Positions 51,280-60,305 of a stretch of DNA of 64,000 nucleotides are shown piece after piece; positions within the stretch are counted from its first letter, which is position 1; the number at the start of each line of letters is the position of its first letter. Location of the stretch: the NCBI RefSeq assembly GCF_900128475.1, contig NZ_LT635835.1, positions 184,899-248,898 of the forward strand, read 5' to 3'. The stretch is from Mediterranea massiliensis (GTDB lineage Bacteria > Bacteroidota > Bacteroidia > Bacteroidales > Bacteroidaceae). The translations under genes and the position numbers were made by a program. The notes under the pieces are model-generated. The model was not told the origin of the DNA, did not search any database, and saw only the letters and a list, made by a program, of their open reading frames with translations.

Positions 51280-53568
51280 CTATGGCAGGAGATCCGTACC
51301 ATATATATATTCCACCGGCGACTTCTTGAACCGCAGGATGCGGGTATCGTTGTTTCCGGCACCATTCTGGGTCAGATACAGACCGGCCATCGAACCATTG
51401 AAATACCACCCCTTGCCTCCCGGCTCATAGACGGTGAACAGGATGTTGTTGTAGTGTCCGTGATAGATGCCCGATGCATTCCATTGTGCCGCCGGTCCGT
51501 ACCACACGACCGGCTCGAACTGCGGGAAGTCCGGACTCTTCATGGCCACGTATATCAGGTCGCTCACGGCCAGTCCGTCCACCGTTACGTCGTTCCTGCG
51601 CTTCTGTTCGCGCAGGATTTTGCTGTGTCCTTCCCAGGGATTCTTCAGCACATGGCTGCCGCTCCACATCACCCACACATAGTCCGTGGCGTCGAACAGG
51701 CGGTTGAACTCCTCCATGCTCGGCACTTCGTATCCGTCGGGAGCCAGTGCGGTGGGAGCCAGCTTGTTCATGTGGACCGTCTGCCCCGTCCGGAATCCGT
51801 CGAGCACGGCCGTCCCGTTCTGGTTGACCACCCTCAGCCCCTGTCCGCTGTCGCCCTGATAAGCCCATCCCCAGAGGTCGTAATATTCCTCCGCGGTACA
51901 GCTCTCCAGATATTGGAACGCAGTCTGGCCCGCCTGTACGGCCGGATCGGCCGAGGACAGTACCTGGTCGTCGAACGACCGCGAGTTCCCCTTCGCGTTG
52001 TACTTGCACCACCATACCCCGTGTAGCCAGGTCACGGATAGACCATAGTTGCGTCGCGACACGACGTATTCTTCCCGCTGCGAGCCGTCCGTATGGCTGA
52101 TGACCAGCCGTCCTTCCTGTACCCGTCCGTTGGCTGTGGGGTCGTTCGGCTTCCAGCCCGCCAGCACACGGTATACATTGTCCGTTCCTTCACGCCGTTC
52201 CAGCTTCAGCCAGGGATCTTCACCCTCTTCAAACTCCACGGACAACTGCTTGCCCTCGGGTAAGGTGAAAGCACCCAGCTCGTTGTCGATGTAGCGGTCG
52301 AAGCGGTGCGTATAGGTTTCCGCGTCAAACGTCATCAGTCCTTCGATTTCCACCGGATTGGCCTGCAACACCAGCCGGATGCGGTCCTCGGGATACGAGT
52401 TGTCCAGCCCCTTGCGGTGGAACTGCAGCGTCGTTTCGTCGGTCGGCATGCCCGGCGCATAGAGAGCTTTCCGTATCCGGAAGAGGTTCTTGCCCTCCAG
52501 TCCCCGGGTTTGGGCCACCGGTTCCACGGTCAGCGGATAGCCGTTCAGCGGCAGCAGTTCCAGTTCATCGTCACAGTCCACGGCCAGCAGCACTTCCGTC
52601 GCTCCGTGCGCGAAGACGAGGGTCGTCCCTTCGTCCGTCACCTGCACGCCTTCGGTCAGTTCGGATAGCGTCTGGTCTACGGTCAGTCGGCTGTCCAGAC
52701 TGGGTGTCAGTTCCGTCCCTTCGCCCGTGTTCCATTCTTCGATGTCCAGTCCTACGCCCGTCAGATCCTTACGCACGGTCACGGTGTAGACTGTATTTCT
52801 TTTCACTACGTCCGGCAGGGCCTGTTCCATTTCGTACATCTTTCCGTCCATCTCCGCCTTGACATAGACCGACAGGTCCGGATTATTCTGTTCGCAGAGA
52901 TAGAAGATACCGGCCGAGTCCTGCTTCAGCCCTTCGCCGAATGTCCGTACCATGTCCTTCTTCTCCGTGCCATCCGGTGTCCGTACCTCGGACTGGGGGA
53001 AGACATACGTCTTCTGCGCAGCATTCTTTATCACGACATCTGTTACAGCCAGGTTGCCTGTTGTCCGGATGCGGAGGTCCAGGCGGGCCACGCCGCGTTT
53101 AACAGTCAGAGGAATGGTATATCCATTGTACTCTGCCAGATTTATTTCCCCAGTAAAAAACTGTACATCAGTCGTTACGTCGGATACGTCAATAGCAAAT
53201 TGCAAAAAATCCGTTTCTGTCAGGTTACCGATTTCTTGCATTGGCTTATCTGGTGCATTACCTATTAAATACAATGTCCCAGCCCTTTGCTTTATTGGTA
53301 ATTCGTACAGCCCGTTGTCGGCTGTCAGATCTTCCTGTGCTTCCGTCAGTATTCCGTTGTCGAATATATAGGCATCAATTTTCGTTATTCTGCTGTCTTG
53401 AAGAGTCGATAACGGTTTTTCGTGTCCAAAATTATTCAGGCTCATTTGGAGAAACGTTTGTCTGTCGGGAGAAATGGAACCGTCCATCTCGTTTTCGGAG
53501 CAGGAAAACGCAAACAATGCCATGCATGCCAAGACCGCTATCCGTATGATATTATGTGTCAGGTTCAT
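51280..53568 (-). CDS. FimB/Mfa2-like lipoprotein with C-terminal FISUMP-like domain
   Basis: A 762-residue lipoprotein (F-S-C, Cys23). The N-terminal 290 residues follow the FimB/Mfa2 pilus-anchor pattern: TKIDAYIFDNG, RAGTLYLIGNAPD and LTVKRGVARLDLRI, then VKRNTVYTVTVRKDLTG. A middle region (about 290-560) has beta-sandwich repeats. The C-terminal part (WWCKYNAKGNSRSFDDQVLS; LAPDGYEVPSMEEFNRL) resembles the C-type-lectin-like FISUMP domains. It shares this whole layout with the gene at 54520. It is last in the operon, 37 bp before the MITE. The role as pilus tip or adhesin is inferred. Confidence 0.82.
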   Translation of the reverse strand: MNLTHNIIRIAVLACMALFAFSCSENEMDGSISPDRQTFLQMSLNNFGHEKPLSTLQDSRITKIDAYIFDNGILTEAQEDLTADNGLYELPIKQRAGTLYLIGNAPDKPMQEIGNLTETDFLQFAIDVSDVTTDVQFFTGEINLAEYNGYTIPLTVKRGVARLDLRIRTTGNLAVTDVVIKNAAQKTYVFPQSEVRTPDGTEKKDMVRTFGEGLKQDSAGIFYLCEQNNPDLSVYVKAEMDGKMYEMEQALPDVVKRNTVYTVTVRKDLTGVGLDIEEWNTGEGTELTPSLDSRLTVDQTLSELTEGVQVTDEGTTLVFAHGATEVLLAVDCDDELELLPLNGYPLTVEPVAQTRGLEGKNLFRIRKALYAPGMPTDETTLQFHRKGLDNSYPEDRIRLVLQANPVEIEGLMTFDAETYTHRFDRYIDNELGAFTLPEGKQLSVEFEEGEDPWLKLERREGTDNVYRVLAGWKPNDPTANGRVQEGRLVISHTDGSQREEYVVSRRNYGLSVTWLHGVWWCKYNAKGNSRSFDDQVLSSADPAVQAGQTAFQYLESCTAEEYYDLWGWAYQGDSGQGLRVVNQNGTAVLDGFRTGQTVHMNKLAPTALAPDGYEVPSMEEFNRLFDATDYVWVMWSGSHVLKNPWEGHSKILREQKRRNDVTVDGLAVSDLIYVAMKSPDFPQFEPVVWYGPAAQWNASGIYHGHYNNILFTVYEPGGKGWYFNGSMAGLYLTQNGAGNNDTRILRFKKSPVEYIYGTDLLP

Positions 53569-53580
53569 ATCGTTCTAATA

Positions 53581-54459
53581 TTAAGGTGTCAGTTCCGTAT
53601 TTGTTCCCTCTTCCCATTCGTCAAAAGCTACATCCAGTTTGATGTCAATACAATTTTGGCGTACAGTAATGGTGTAGATTGTATTTCTTTTCAGCGGACC
53701 TTCAAATGCTTTGGTCAAAGTTTTTTCTGCACCACTGATGATTGCTGTCACACGTACCTCAATATTATTGTTTTCCTGTTCATAGGCATATAGCATTCCT
53801 TCTTTTGTTCCTGTTATTGGTTCAGTAAATACGATTGTCGTATCCCTACGACTGGCCTGGTCTGGAGATACAATGCTTTCCTGTGGAAATATATATGCAG
53901 ATTGAGCCAAATTATTCAAGGTGACACTTTTTACCTTAATCTCTTCTATGCCGTTTGTTTTCAGATCAAAACGTGCCATTCCGCGCTTCAATGCTACATT
54001 TGCTGTATTGTTAGAGCTGCTTGTGTTTTCCAATGCAACCATGCCTGTGAAGAATTGGGCCTGTCCGTTGGTCATATCGGTAACGCTTGCTTTCCATGCT
54101 GCTTCATCCAGTCTTTTTTCTAATAAATCGTTTGTAGGAATAGTTCCTCCTGCATACGCTATCAGATACAGATTACCTTGACGGCTGTCTATTTGGATAT
54201 TGTAATTGTCGGATAAAGATGAACCTAAATCATAGATCTTCTCCATACTTCCATTTTTAAATAAAAAAGCCTTCATGTCGGTTATGTCATTTTCACCAGC
54301 GAGAGCCTGACCTAAACTTTCGTAAGCAGCCAATTGGGCACGAACGATTGTAGTATCCAGGACGCCGGACGGCAGGTTTTCTTCCACGTCGTTCGAACAA
54401 GACATCATTACCAATGTTCCTACTGCAAAGGTTGTGACCTTCATAAACTTAAATTCCAT
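53581..54459 (-). CDS. Short FimB/Mfa2-like lipoprotein (N-domain only)
   Basis: A 292-residue lipoprotein (M-M-S-C). It follows the same pattern as the N-domains of its neighbours: MKAFLFKNGSMEKIYDLGSS, QGNLYLIAYAGGTIPTND, ALKRGMARFDLKTNG, and LKRNTIYTITVRQNCIDI. It ends at EEGTNTELTP, the very position where the 762-residue protein carries on with its middle domain. The gene is AT-rich compared with the adjacent N-domains. It starts 60 bp after the 740-residue gene and ends 12 bp before the 762-residue one. The ATG at 54444 is an alternative start. Confidence 0.82.
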   Translation of the reverse strand: MEFKFMKVTTFAVGTLVMMSCSNDVEENLPSGVLDTTIVRAQLAAYESLGQALAGENDITDMKAFLFKNGSMEKIYDLGSSLSDNYNIQIDSRQGNLYLIAYAGGTIPTNDLLEKRLDEAAWKASVTDMTNGQAQFFTGMVALENTSSSNNTANVALKRGMARFDLKTNGIEEIKVKSVTLNNLAQSAYIFPQESIVSPDQASRRDTTIVFTEPITGTKEGMLYAYEQENNNIEVRVTAIISGAEKTLTKAFEGPLKRNTIYTITVRQNCIDIKLDVAFDEWEEGTNTELTP

Positions 54460-54519
54460 AATCGTTTGTTTGAGTTAGTTAGTAGATTAATTTAGATTTG
54501 GTGATTTTTGTTGTTTTAT

Positions 54520-56742
54520 TCAATTATATGTATATTCTACCGGAGTCTTTATACATCGGATGGTACGGGTTTTTTGCGTATTCTGAACTGTGTATTTTAG
54601 CCAGTTCTGTCCTTCCTTTTCTAATTGTGAATAGCCCTCCATGTACCAAGAATTAGATGTTGTTCCAGCAGTAGCCAGCATAATCATCATGCGGGAAATA
54701 TTTCCGGCTGTGCTGTTCCATTGGTGTCCCAATCCAAATAAGGTCCAATGGTTCCCATCATATTCGAAATCATAAAAAGCTACCGTACCATAAACTTGTT
54801 CGCAAAAAATGGCTTGGCGTTCTGTGACGGTCGCAGTAATTTCCTTTCCTTGTGTATTCTGATACGTTCTGGTTCCTACGCCACCGATATTCGAGTTGGT
54901 TCCCCACCCGAAGAAAGCATAGTCGTCATAGTCGGGCACTTCGTAGCCCGGTGGAGCCATTTGCGTGGCTGGCATGCCATTCCAGCTTTGCGGGTTGTTC
55001 TTGAAGCCTTCATGGTAGAATACGCTTCCATCGTGTCGAAGCGGTAGCTCGTCAGGATTTCCTCCTTGGAATTGACCGCCCATCAACGTCTGCAGTTCTT
55101 CATTCGTACACGAAGCCAAGTGCTCGGCCAAAGGCTGATTCATGGTTTGGTCGTATTCAATGCTTATTTGGTCTTCAAATTTGTTCACATTCCCTCGTAA
55201 ATTGTACTTGCACCACCAAGTTCCGTCTATTTCTACAACCGGCAGTCCCCAGTTTATCCGTCGGATAGCGTATGACTCGCGATTGCTTCCACTGGTATCG
55301 CTGATAATCAGTCGGGCTTCCTGTGTTCGTCCGTCAGCCTTCGGGTCGTTGGGCTTCCACCCACCCAGTACACGATAATATCCGTCACTTTCTACCAGTT
55401 TGATCCAAGGAGTTTCTCCGGCTTCTGCTTCCACGGTAACCAGCTTACCTTCCGGTACGGTCAATCGTCCCAGTTCTCCTTCCACATAGCGCCCGAAGTC
55501 GCATACTCCGTTTTCATCCAGTACCAGTTCCCCCTCGATTGTTACAGGGTTGGGCTCACAAGCCAGTACTACCCGTCCCACCAGTGTCTGTTCCCGGTAC
55601 AGGTTCAAGTGGATGTATTCCCAAACGCTTCCCGGGATACGCTGTTCTGCCGATACTTTGACGGCAGCAACCGATTGCAAGCTACGTACAGTGGCCGTCT
55701 GTACTGTCACCTTGTTCACTGCTCCATCGGTTATGACGGTTGTACCGGCTTCGCCGTTCAGTACGAGGCGGAAGTCGCTTCCCTGGTAGGGAATGAATAC
55801 GCTGTCTGCCCGTTCGTTCACCCGTACGCCGTCGGGCAGGGCAGAGGCAGCCGTATTGACCAGCGCCTTGTCCACCGTTTCCGTATCGGTCGTGCTGCCG
55901 TTCTCCCATCCGTCGGCGGTGAGGTCCAGGCAGACGTCGTCACCCTGTCCGTACACGTGCAGGGTGTACGTCGTGTTGCGACGGATGCTGCCGGGCAGCG
56001 TGGCGGTCATGCGGTGCAGGGCGCCTCGGAAACGTACCAGCACTTCCGCCTGGCGTCCTTCGCCCGGCTGTTCGCAGAGGTAGATCAGCGTTTCGCGGCC
56101 GTTAGCCAGAGGCGTGTCGAAGTCCTTCTTGAACGAAATCTTCTCCGCTGTCTCGGGACTTTTTACGCCCGTCTGCTCGCAGATGTATCCCCGGTCTGCC
56201 AGGTTCGCGATATTTACCTGAAGCACCTCCACACCCTTGTCGGTCGATTCGAGGTCCAGTCGTGCCACGCTTCTCTTCAGTCCGACGGACAGTTCGGCCA
56301 CCGATGTTCCGGACAGATCCGCCTGTCCGCTCATCAACATTCCCTGTCCCGTCATGGCAGCCGTCGTGGCCGGGAGCGCCTTGAATTCATCCAGCGTGGT
56401 GACGCCCGCTTCCAGTCCGTCGACGCCGTCCACCTGCGAGGCGTTCACCAGCACATACAGCGTTCCGTTGCCTGTACCCAGGTTCAGGTAGCAGAGGCCG
56501 TCCTTTCCGGGTGTCATCGGGCCGAACACTTCCTGTAGCGTTCCATCGGCAAAGCGGTAGGCCCGTACATCGTTCAGTTGCAGTTCCTCTTGTTCCGAAG
56601 AGGTGCCGGATGAGCTTTGGGCCAGCAGTCGTATCGCTGTTCCCCGGGCGGCATCCGTGCCGTCCCAGGCCGTATCCGCGTTACATCCCGCCATCAGCAG
56701 GGGCAACAAGGCTCCCCATAATTTGTTGGTATATCTTTTCAT
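54520..56742 (-). CDS. FimB/Mfa2-like lipoprotein with C-terminal FISUMP-like domain (paralog)
   Basis: A 740-residue lipoprotein (L-M-A-G-C). The FimB/Mfa2-like N-domain holds NDVRAYRFADGTLQEVFGPM, NGTLYVLVNASQ, GLKRSVARLDLES and IRRNTTYTLHVYGQG. The C-terminal half is clearly paralogous to the 762-residue protein (WKPNDPKADGRTQEARLIIS; WWCKYNLRGNVNKFEDQISI; APPGYEVPDYDDYAF; TPVEYTYN). Base composition drops sharply within the gene, from a GC-rich N-domain to an AT-rich C-terminal part. It lies 36 bp after the metalloprotease gene. Confidence 0.82.
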   Translation of the reverse strand: MKRYTNKLWGALLPLLMAGCNADTAWDGTDAARGTAIRLLAQSSSGTSSEQEELQLNDVRAYRFADGTLQEVFGPMTPGKDGLCYLNLGTGNGTLYVLVNASQVDGVDGLEAGVTTLDEFKALPATTAAMTGQGMLMSGQADLSGTSVAELSVGLKRSVARLDLESTDKGVEVLQVNIANLADRGYICEQTGVKSPETAEKISFKKDFDTPLANGRETLIYLCEQPGEGRQAEVLVRFRGALHRMTATLPGSIRRNTTYTLHVYGQGDDVCLDLTADGWENGSTTDTETVDKALVNTAASALPDGVRVNERADSVFIPYQGSDFRLVLNGEAGTTVITDGAVNKVTVQTATVRSLQSVAAVKVSAEQRIPGSVWEYIHLNLYREQTLVGRVVLACEPNPVTIEGELVLDENGVCDFGRYVEGELGRLTVPEGKLVTVEAEAGETPWIKLVESDGYYRVLGGWKPNDPKADGRTQEARLIISDTSGSNRESYAIRRINWGLPVVEIDGTWWCKYNLRGNVNKFEDQISIEYDQTMNQPLAEHLASCTNEELQTLMGGQFQGGNPDELPLRHDGSVFYHEGFKNNPQSWNGMPATQMAPPGYEVPDYDDYAFFGWGTNSNIGGVGTRTYQNTQGKEITATVTERQAIFCEQVYGTVAFYDFEYDGNHWTLFGLGHQWNSTAGNISRMMIMLATAGTTSNSWYMEGYSQLEKEGQNWLKYTVQNTQKTRTIRCIKTPVEYTYN

Positions 56743-56778
56743 CGGTTGTTACTTTATTCAGTCATCAGATTATTATTT

Positions 56779-58635
56779 TCAGTACAGTGTCGGATTGTTT
56801 TTGCTGTCCAGGTACGCAGCCGAGTCGATGGGGAAGCGGTGCAGGTTGTCCACATAGAAATGGTTCATCAACTTCTGGGCCCAAGGGCCGTAGGTGAACG
56901 AGCTGCTGTGGTTGTATCCCATGACGTGACCCAACTCGTGGAACATGATTTCGCAGGCATACGTATTCGTATAGTGGGTAATCCACGCATTTTGGTAAGC
57001 CCCGAAGGTCGTTCCTCCACCCAGTCCGACAACCCCGTTTCCCGAGTATACCAGACCCACTTTTAGGGTCCGTACCTGTCTCATCTGCGACAGCACCTTT
57101 TCGGCAGTTACCTTGTCGTCCACGCCGCCATTACCATATAGGATGTCCTCGTTCGCCCTCAGAATCTCCTCGTGTTCCTTCATATCGATCATGTAGGTGA
57201 AGTTGATGAATAGCGCCACCACTTCGCGGCAGTGCACCGGCCGGATGCCCATCCAGTTGCCCGACGGTCCGCCGTCGGGTAGGTCCGGATCGCCACCGTA
57301 AAGCCCGAAGTAGATGTCCCATCCATGCTCTATCTCCTGCAGCTTGGCCCAGTACGGGTCGTCCGATTCCACCTTGAATTCCATTTCCGCCCATGCCTCC
57401 GGCGCCAGCGGGCCAATCTCCACCAGCTTTCCCGATTCCGTCCGGTACATGCCTTTCCGTCCGGCGAGGGTCGTTTCGTGGTAGGAGTCCGCAAAGGCCG
57501 GTATCGAGTCAAAGTAGGCCAGGTCGAAATATTCGCTGTCCGTTGTGGGCAGTTTCGCCTTCACCAGTACACCTTTCAGGTCGCGCGGCGAGTAGAATCG
57601 GGCGTGCAGCTGTCCTTCGCTGTTGATGTCCAGCTGCAGCGGCCGGGCCGTGTTGAATTTCCGCTGTTCCGGGTCCGTATAGACCGCTTTCGGCTCCCCG
57701 TCCTGCAGGATCAGGGCATGTCCGCCTTCGTCGTAGGCAGTCCGTGTCACGAACAAGGTTCCCAGATAGTCGTCCGGATGTTCCATCCGTGCCCGGATGT
57801 GGGCGATTCGGTTGGCCGCAATCTCTTCCGTAGCGAAGCGGTAGCTGCACTCCGCGTTTCCTCCCCGGTACCGGCGGGTCTGCAGGTCGATGTTGCCTTC
57901 CACCGTTGTACCCTCCACGTTGGGCATGAAGTAGAATGATGTTCCCTGGCTCAGGTCCAGCACTTCCATCGAGCCGTCGCTTTGTCCGTCGTAAGCGCCG
58001 TCCCCTCTGAAGGTGGTGTAGAACCGTGGCTGTTCCAGGGTCAGTGTCTTCCGGGTCACGGCCGTGCGCACATTCTCGTTGTTGTAGGTCAGGTTGATGT
58101 CCATCCGGCTCATGATGCGTTTCTGAACGATTTCGGCCGGTAGGATGGCTTCGTGTTCGTAGCCTTCTTCCGTCTTTTCCCGAATCACGCTGAAAGCCGT
58201 CTGCGAGTAGAAGTATTCCGCTTCGAGCGGTTTGCCCAGGTTTTCCGGGAAGCTGATCCATTCGTCCGCCATGTGCTCCATCCGACCGATGCGGGCTCCG
58301 TCTGCCTGTTCGTCGCCTCTGACGGCCAAAATCAGCAGTCTGTATTCGCCCTCTTTCAGTCCTTCGATTTTCATTTCCCGGCTTTGCGGGTCATAGATCC
58401 CTTTCAGTCCCTTTACGATGTAGCCGTCCTCGTCGGCCACGCAGAACTCCACCCGGTCGTAGGCGTCCGTTTCCTGTGCAGAGGCCCGGGTCTCCTCCCG
58501 GTTGTCATACCCGTCGCTTCTCAGTCTGACGACGGTACCCCCTGTAGCGGTTGCGGTACTTTCCGTCCATTCCTCCTGTTGGCAGGAAATAAAGGCCAGA
58601 CTACATAAAAATGCGATCCAAACAATTTTTCTCAT
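56779..58635 (-). CDS. Metzincin-type zinc metalloprotease lipoprotein with pilin-like N-domain
   Basis: 618 residues from ATG 58635 (a TTG upstream is less likely); lipobox F-I-S-C. Residues about 30-270 resemble the FimB/Mfa2-type beta-domain of its operon mates (EYRLLILAVRGDEQ; RIMSRMDINLTYNNENVRTA; RFYTTFRGDGAYDG). A middle region has no recognised family. The C-terminal 150 residues carry HELGHVMGYNH (His566, Glu567, His570, His576), the HExxHxxGxxH zinc site. KLMNHFYVDN follows as a possible Met-turn. It starts the four-gene operon. No promoter is obvious, and the IS4 element lies directly upstream. Confidence 0.86.
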   Translation of the reverse strand: MRKIVWIAFLCSLAFISCQQEEWTESTATATGGTVVRLRSDGYDNREETRASAQETDAYDRVEFCVADEDGYIVKGLKGIYDPQSREMKIEGLKEGEYRLLILAVRGDEQADGARIGRMEHMADEWISFPENLGKPLEAEYFYSQTAFSVIREKTEEGYEHEAILPAEIVQKRIMSRMDINLTYNNENVRTAVTRKTLTLEQPRFYTTFRGDGAYDGQSDGSMEVLDLSQGTSFYFMPNVEGTTVEGNIDLQTRRYRGGNAECSYRFATEEIAANRIAHIRARMEHPDDYLGTLFVTRTAYDEGGHALILQDGEPKAVYTDPEQRKFNTARPLQLDINSEGQLHARFYSPRDLKGVLVKAKLPTTDSEYFDLAYFDSIPAFADSYHETTLAGRKGMYRTESGKLVEIGPLAPEAWAEMEFKVESDDPYWAKLQEIEHGWDIYFGLYGGDPDLPDGGPSGNWMGIRPVHCREVVALFINFTYMIDMKEHEEILRANEDILYGNGGVDDKVTAEKVLSQMRQVRTLKVGLVYSGNGVVGLGGGTTFGAYQNAWITHYTNTYACEIMFHELGHVMGYNHSSSFTYGPWAQKLMNHFYVDNLHRFPIDSAAYLDSKNNPTLY

Positions 58636-58822
58636 CTTGTCTCTGTTTAGTGTCAATAGGTTTGTTGTCCGTAAGTTTCAACGGTGTATACAACACACTT
58701 ATTCGTCTCATTGTTTGAAACCTTTTGCTGACCGCCTGTTTTTTTGATGTAGGTCAATTGTGATTCATTAAGCAAGTAGAATTATAATTCATAATACTTA
58801 TGCAAAATTCATTATTATAAAA

Positions 58823-60166
58823 TACTAGTGGTGCGATAAAAACCACATCACTGTAGTTAAACGATTAATTTTAAATCAAATATAAGCATTAATTGATTTT
58901 TTGATTTGAAAATGATTTATTGTCCTGTAGTTTCAACATCTCAGGATTATGAATCAGGGCAAATTTGTATTTTCCCAAGTTGTCGAGTATATACCGCGAT
59001 ATCAGTTTGATAAACTCGTAAAGCAATATAAAGGAGATTGGCATACCAAAAATCTCAGCAGTTACAATCACCTCCTTCATCTGCTTTTCGGACAGTTGAC
59101 AGGATGTGATTCTCTGAGGGATATTTGTCTATGCCTCGAAGCCCATAACAAGATGCTTTATCATCTCGGCTTTCGTAAGGCTGTGAACCATACCTCATTG
59201 TCTCGTGCAAACGAAAGTAGGGATTATCGCATTTTTGAAGGACTGGGCCTTTATTTGATTGCCACGGTCAGACCGATGTGCTCAAATATCCAACTGACTC
59301 AAATTACCATTGATAACGTGATATATGCGCTTGATTCCACGACCATATCAACCAGTATAAAGCTTGCAACGTGGGCTTTGGGGAAATACAGCAAAGGGGC
59401 TGTCAAGATGCATACCCTGTTGGATTTGAAAGGCAGCATACCTGCCAATATCCATATCACGGACGGCAAGTGGCATGACAGCAACGAGCTTGATACACTG
59501 ACACCGGAGTCTTATGCTTTCTACGTGATGGATAAGGCATATGTTGACTTTAAAGCACTTTTTAGATTTCATCAGGCTCAGGCATTTTGGGTATCACGTC
59601 CAAAAGAGAACATGAAATTCGAGACTGTCAAGCAGATGGATATTTCCGATGTCAAATCTGGCGTACTGGAAGACTCCCATATAAAGGTAACGGGATATAA
59701 CTCAAGCAAGCTGTATCCCGAAGACATGAGATTTGTCCGTGTTTATGACCCTGACAATGACACTATTGTGGACTTTATATACAATAACTTTGAAGTCAGT
59801 GCCTTGGAAATATCCAACTTGTACCGCCATCGATGGGATATAGAGGTATTCTTCAAGTGGATTAAACAGAACATCACCGTAAAGACTCTGTGGGGATATT
59901 CGGAAATGCTGTCAAAATCCATCTTTGGGCTGCCATCATATCGTATCTGACAGTATCTGACAGTGGCAAGAATAAAGGTTGCCTGCAACAGCCAATATTC
60001 AATCACCGAGGTGGCTACCCTGATTAGAATATCCGCTTTGGAAAGAACAGACCTGCGGTCGTTGATAACAAAGCAAGACTCATCAATCATTTCAAACCAA
60101 AATGTCAAAGGACTCTCGTTATTTGGTGATATTTAAAACAAATGCGATTTTATCGCACCAGTAATA
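58823..60166 (+). mobile_element. IS4-family insertion sequence, 1,344 bp
   Basis: The ends are 19-bp inverted repeats of consensus TAYTASTGGTGCGATAAAA with two mismatches (58823-58841 and 60148-60166). The element is flanked by a 9-bp target duplication ATTATAAAA (58814-58822 and 60167-60175). It is AT-rich compared with its surroundings. It inserted in the gap between the metalloprotease operon and proS without breaking either gene, but may have displaced the operon promoter. The 313-bp gap 58636-58948 otherwise shows nothing. Confidence 0.92.
58949..60136 (+). pseudogene. IS4-family transposase, disrupted
   Basis: The frame runs from ATG 58949 to a premature stop at 59948-59950 (333 residues). 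The DDE-type signs are intact: ALDSTTIS, VMDKAYVDF, and YRHRWDIEVFFKWIKQ, which fits Y-x2-R-x3-E-x6-K. After LWGYSE one base is missing from an A-run near 59904; restoring it gives NAVKIHLWAAIISYLTV. A 10-bp tandem duplication TATCTGACAG (59944-59953, 59954-59963) then adds ten bases, and the original frame resumes to TAA at 60134-60136. The two indels compensate, but a stop lies between them, so the enzyme loses about its last 60 residues. Confidence 0.9.
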
Positions 60167-60242
60167 ATTATAAAAGATAGATGAATATCAACTTTCTACT
60201 TTCAATTTACGGCTTAAGATATTTTTTTTCGGCGGAAATTCG

Positions 60243-60250
60243 TACTTTTG
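60243..60250 (+). promoter_or_regulatory. -7 box of proS
   Basis: TACTTTTG fits TAnnTTTG and lies 55 nt before the proS ATG. The region 20 nt upstream is T-rich, with no clear TTG. Confidence 0.5.
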
Positions 60251-60305
60251 CACCCTGATTGACATTGACAAGCTGAAAAAGGAAACTTTAAAAGACAATA
60301 TAAAT

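Noticed and set aside
59900..59965. Programmed frameshifting in the IS4 transposase
   Set aside because: The lesion is a lost base plus a 10-bp tandem duplication, not a slippery site with overlapping frames; decay explains it better.
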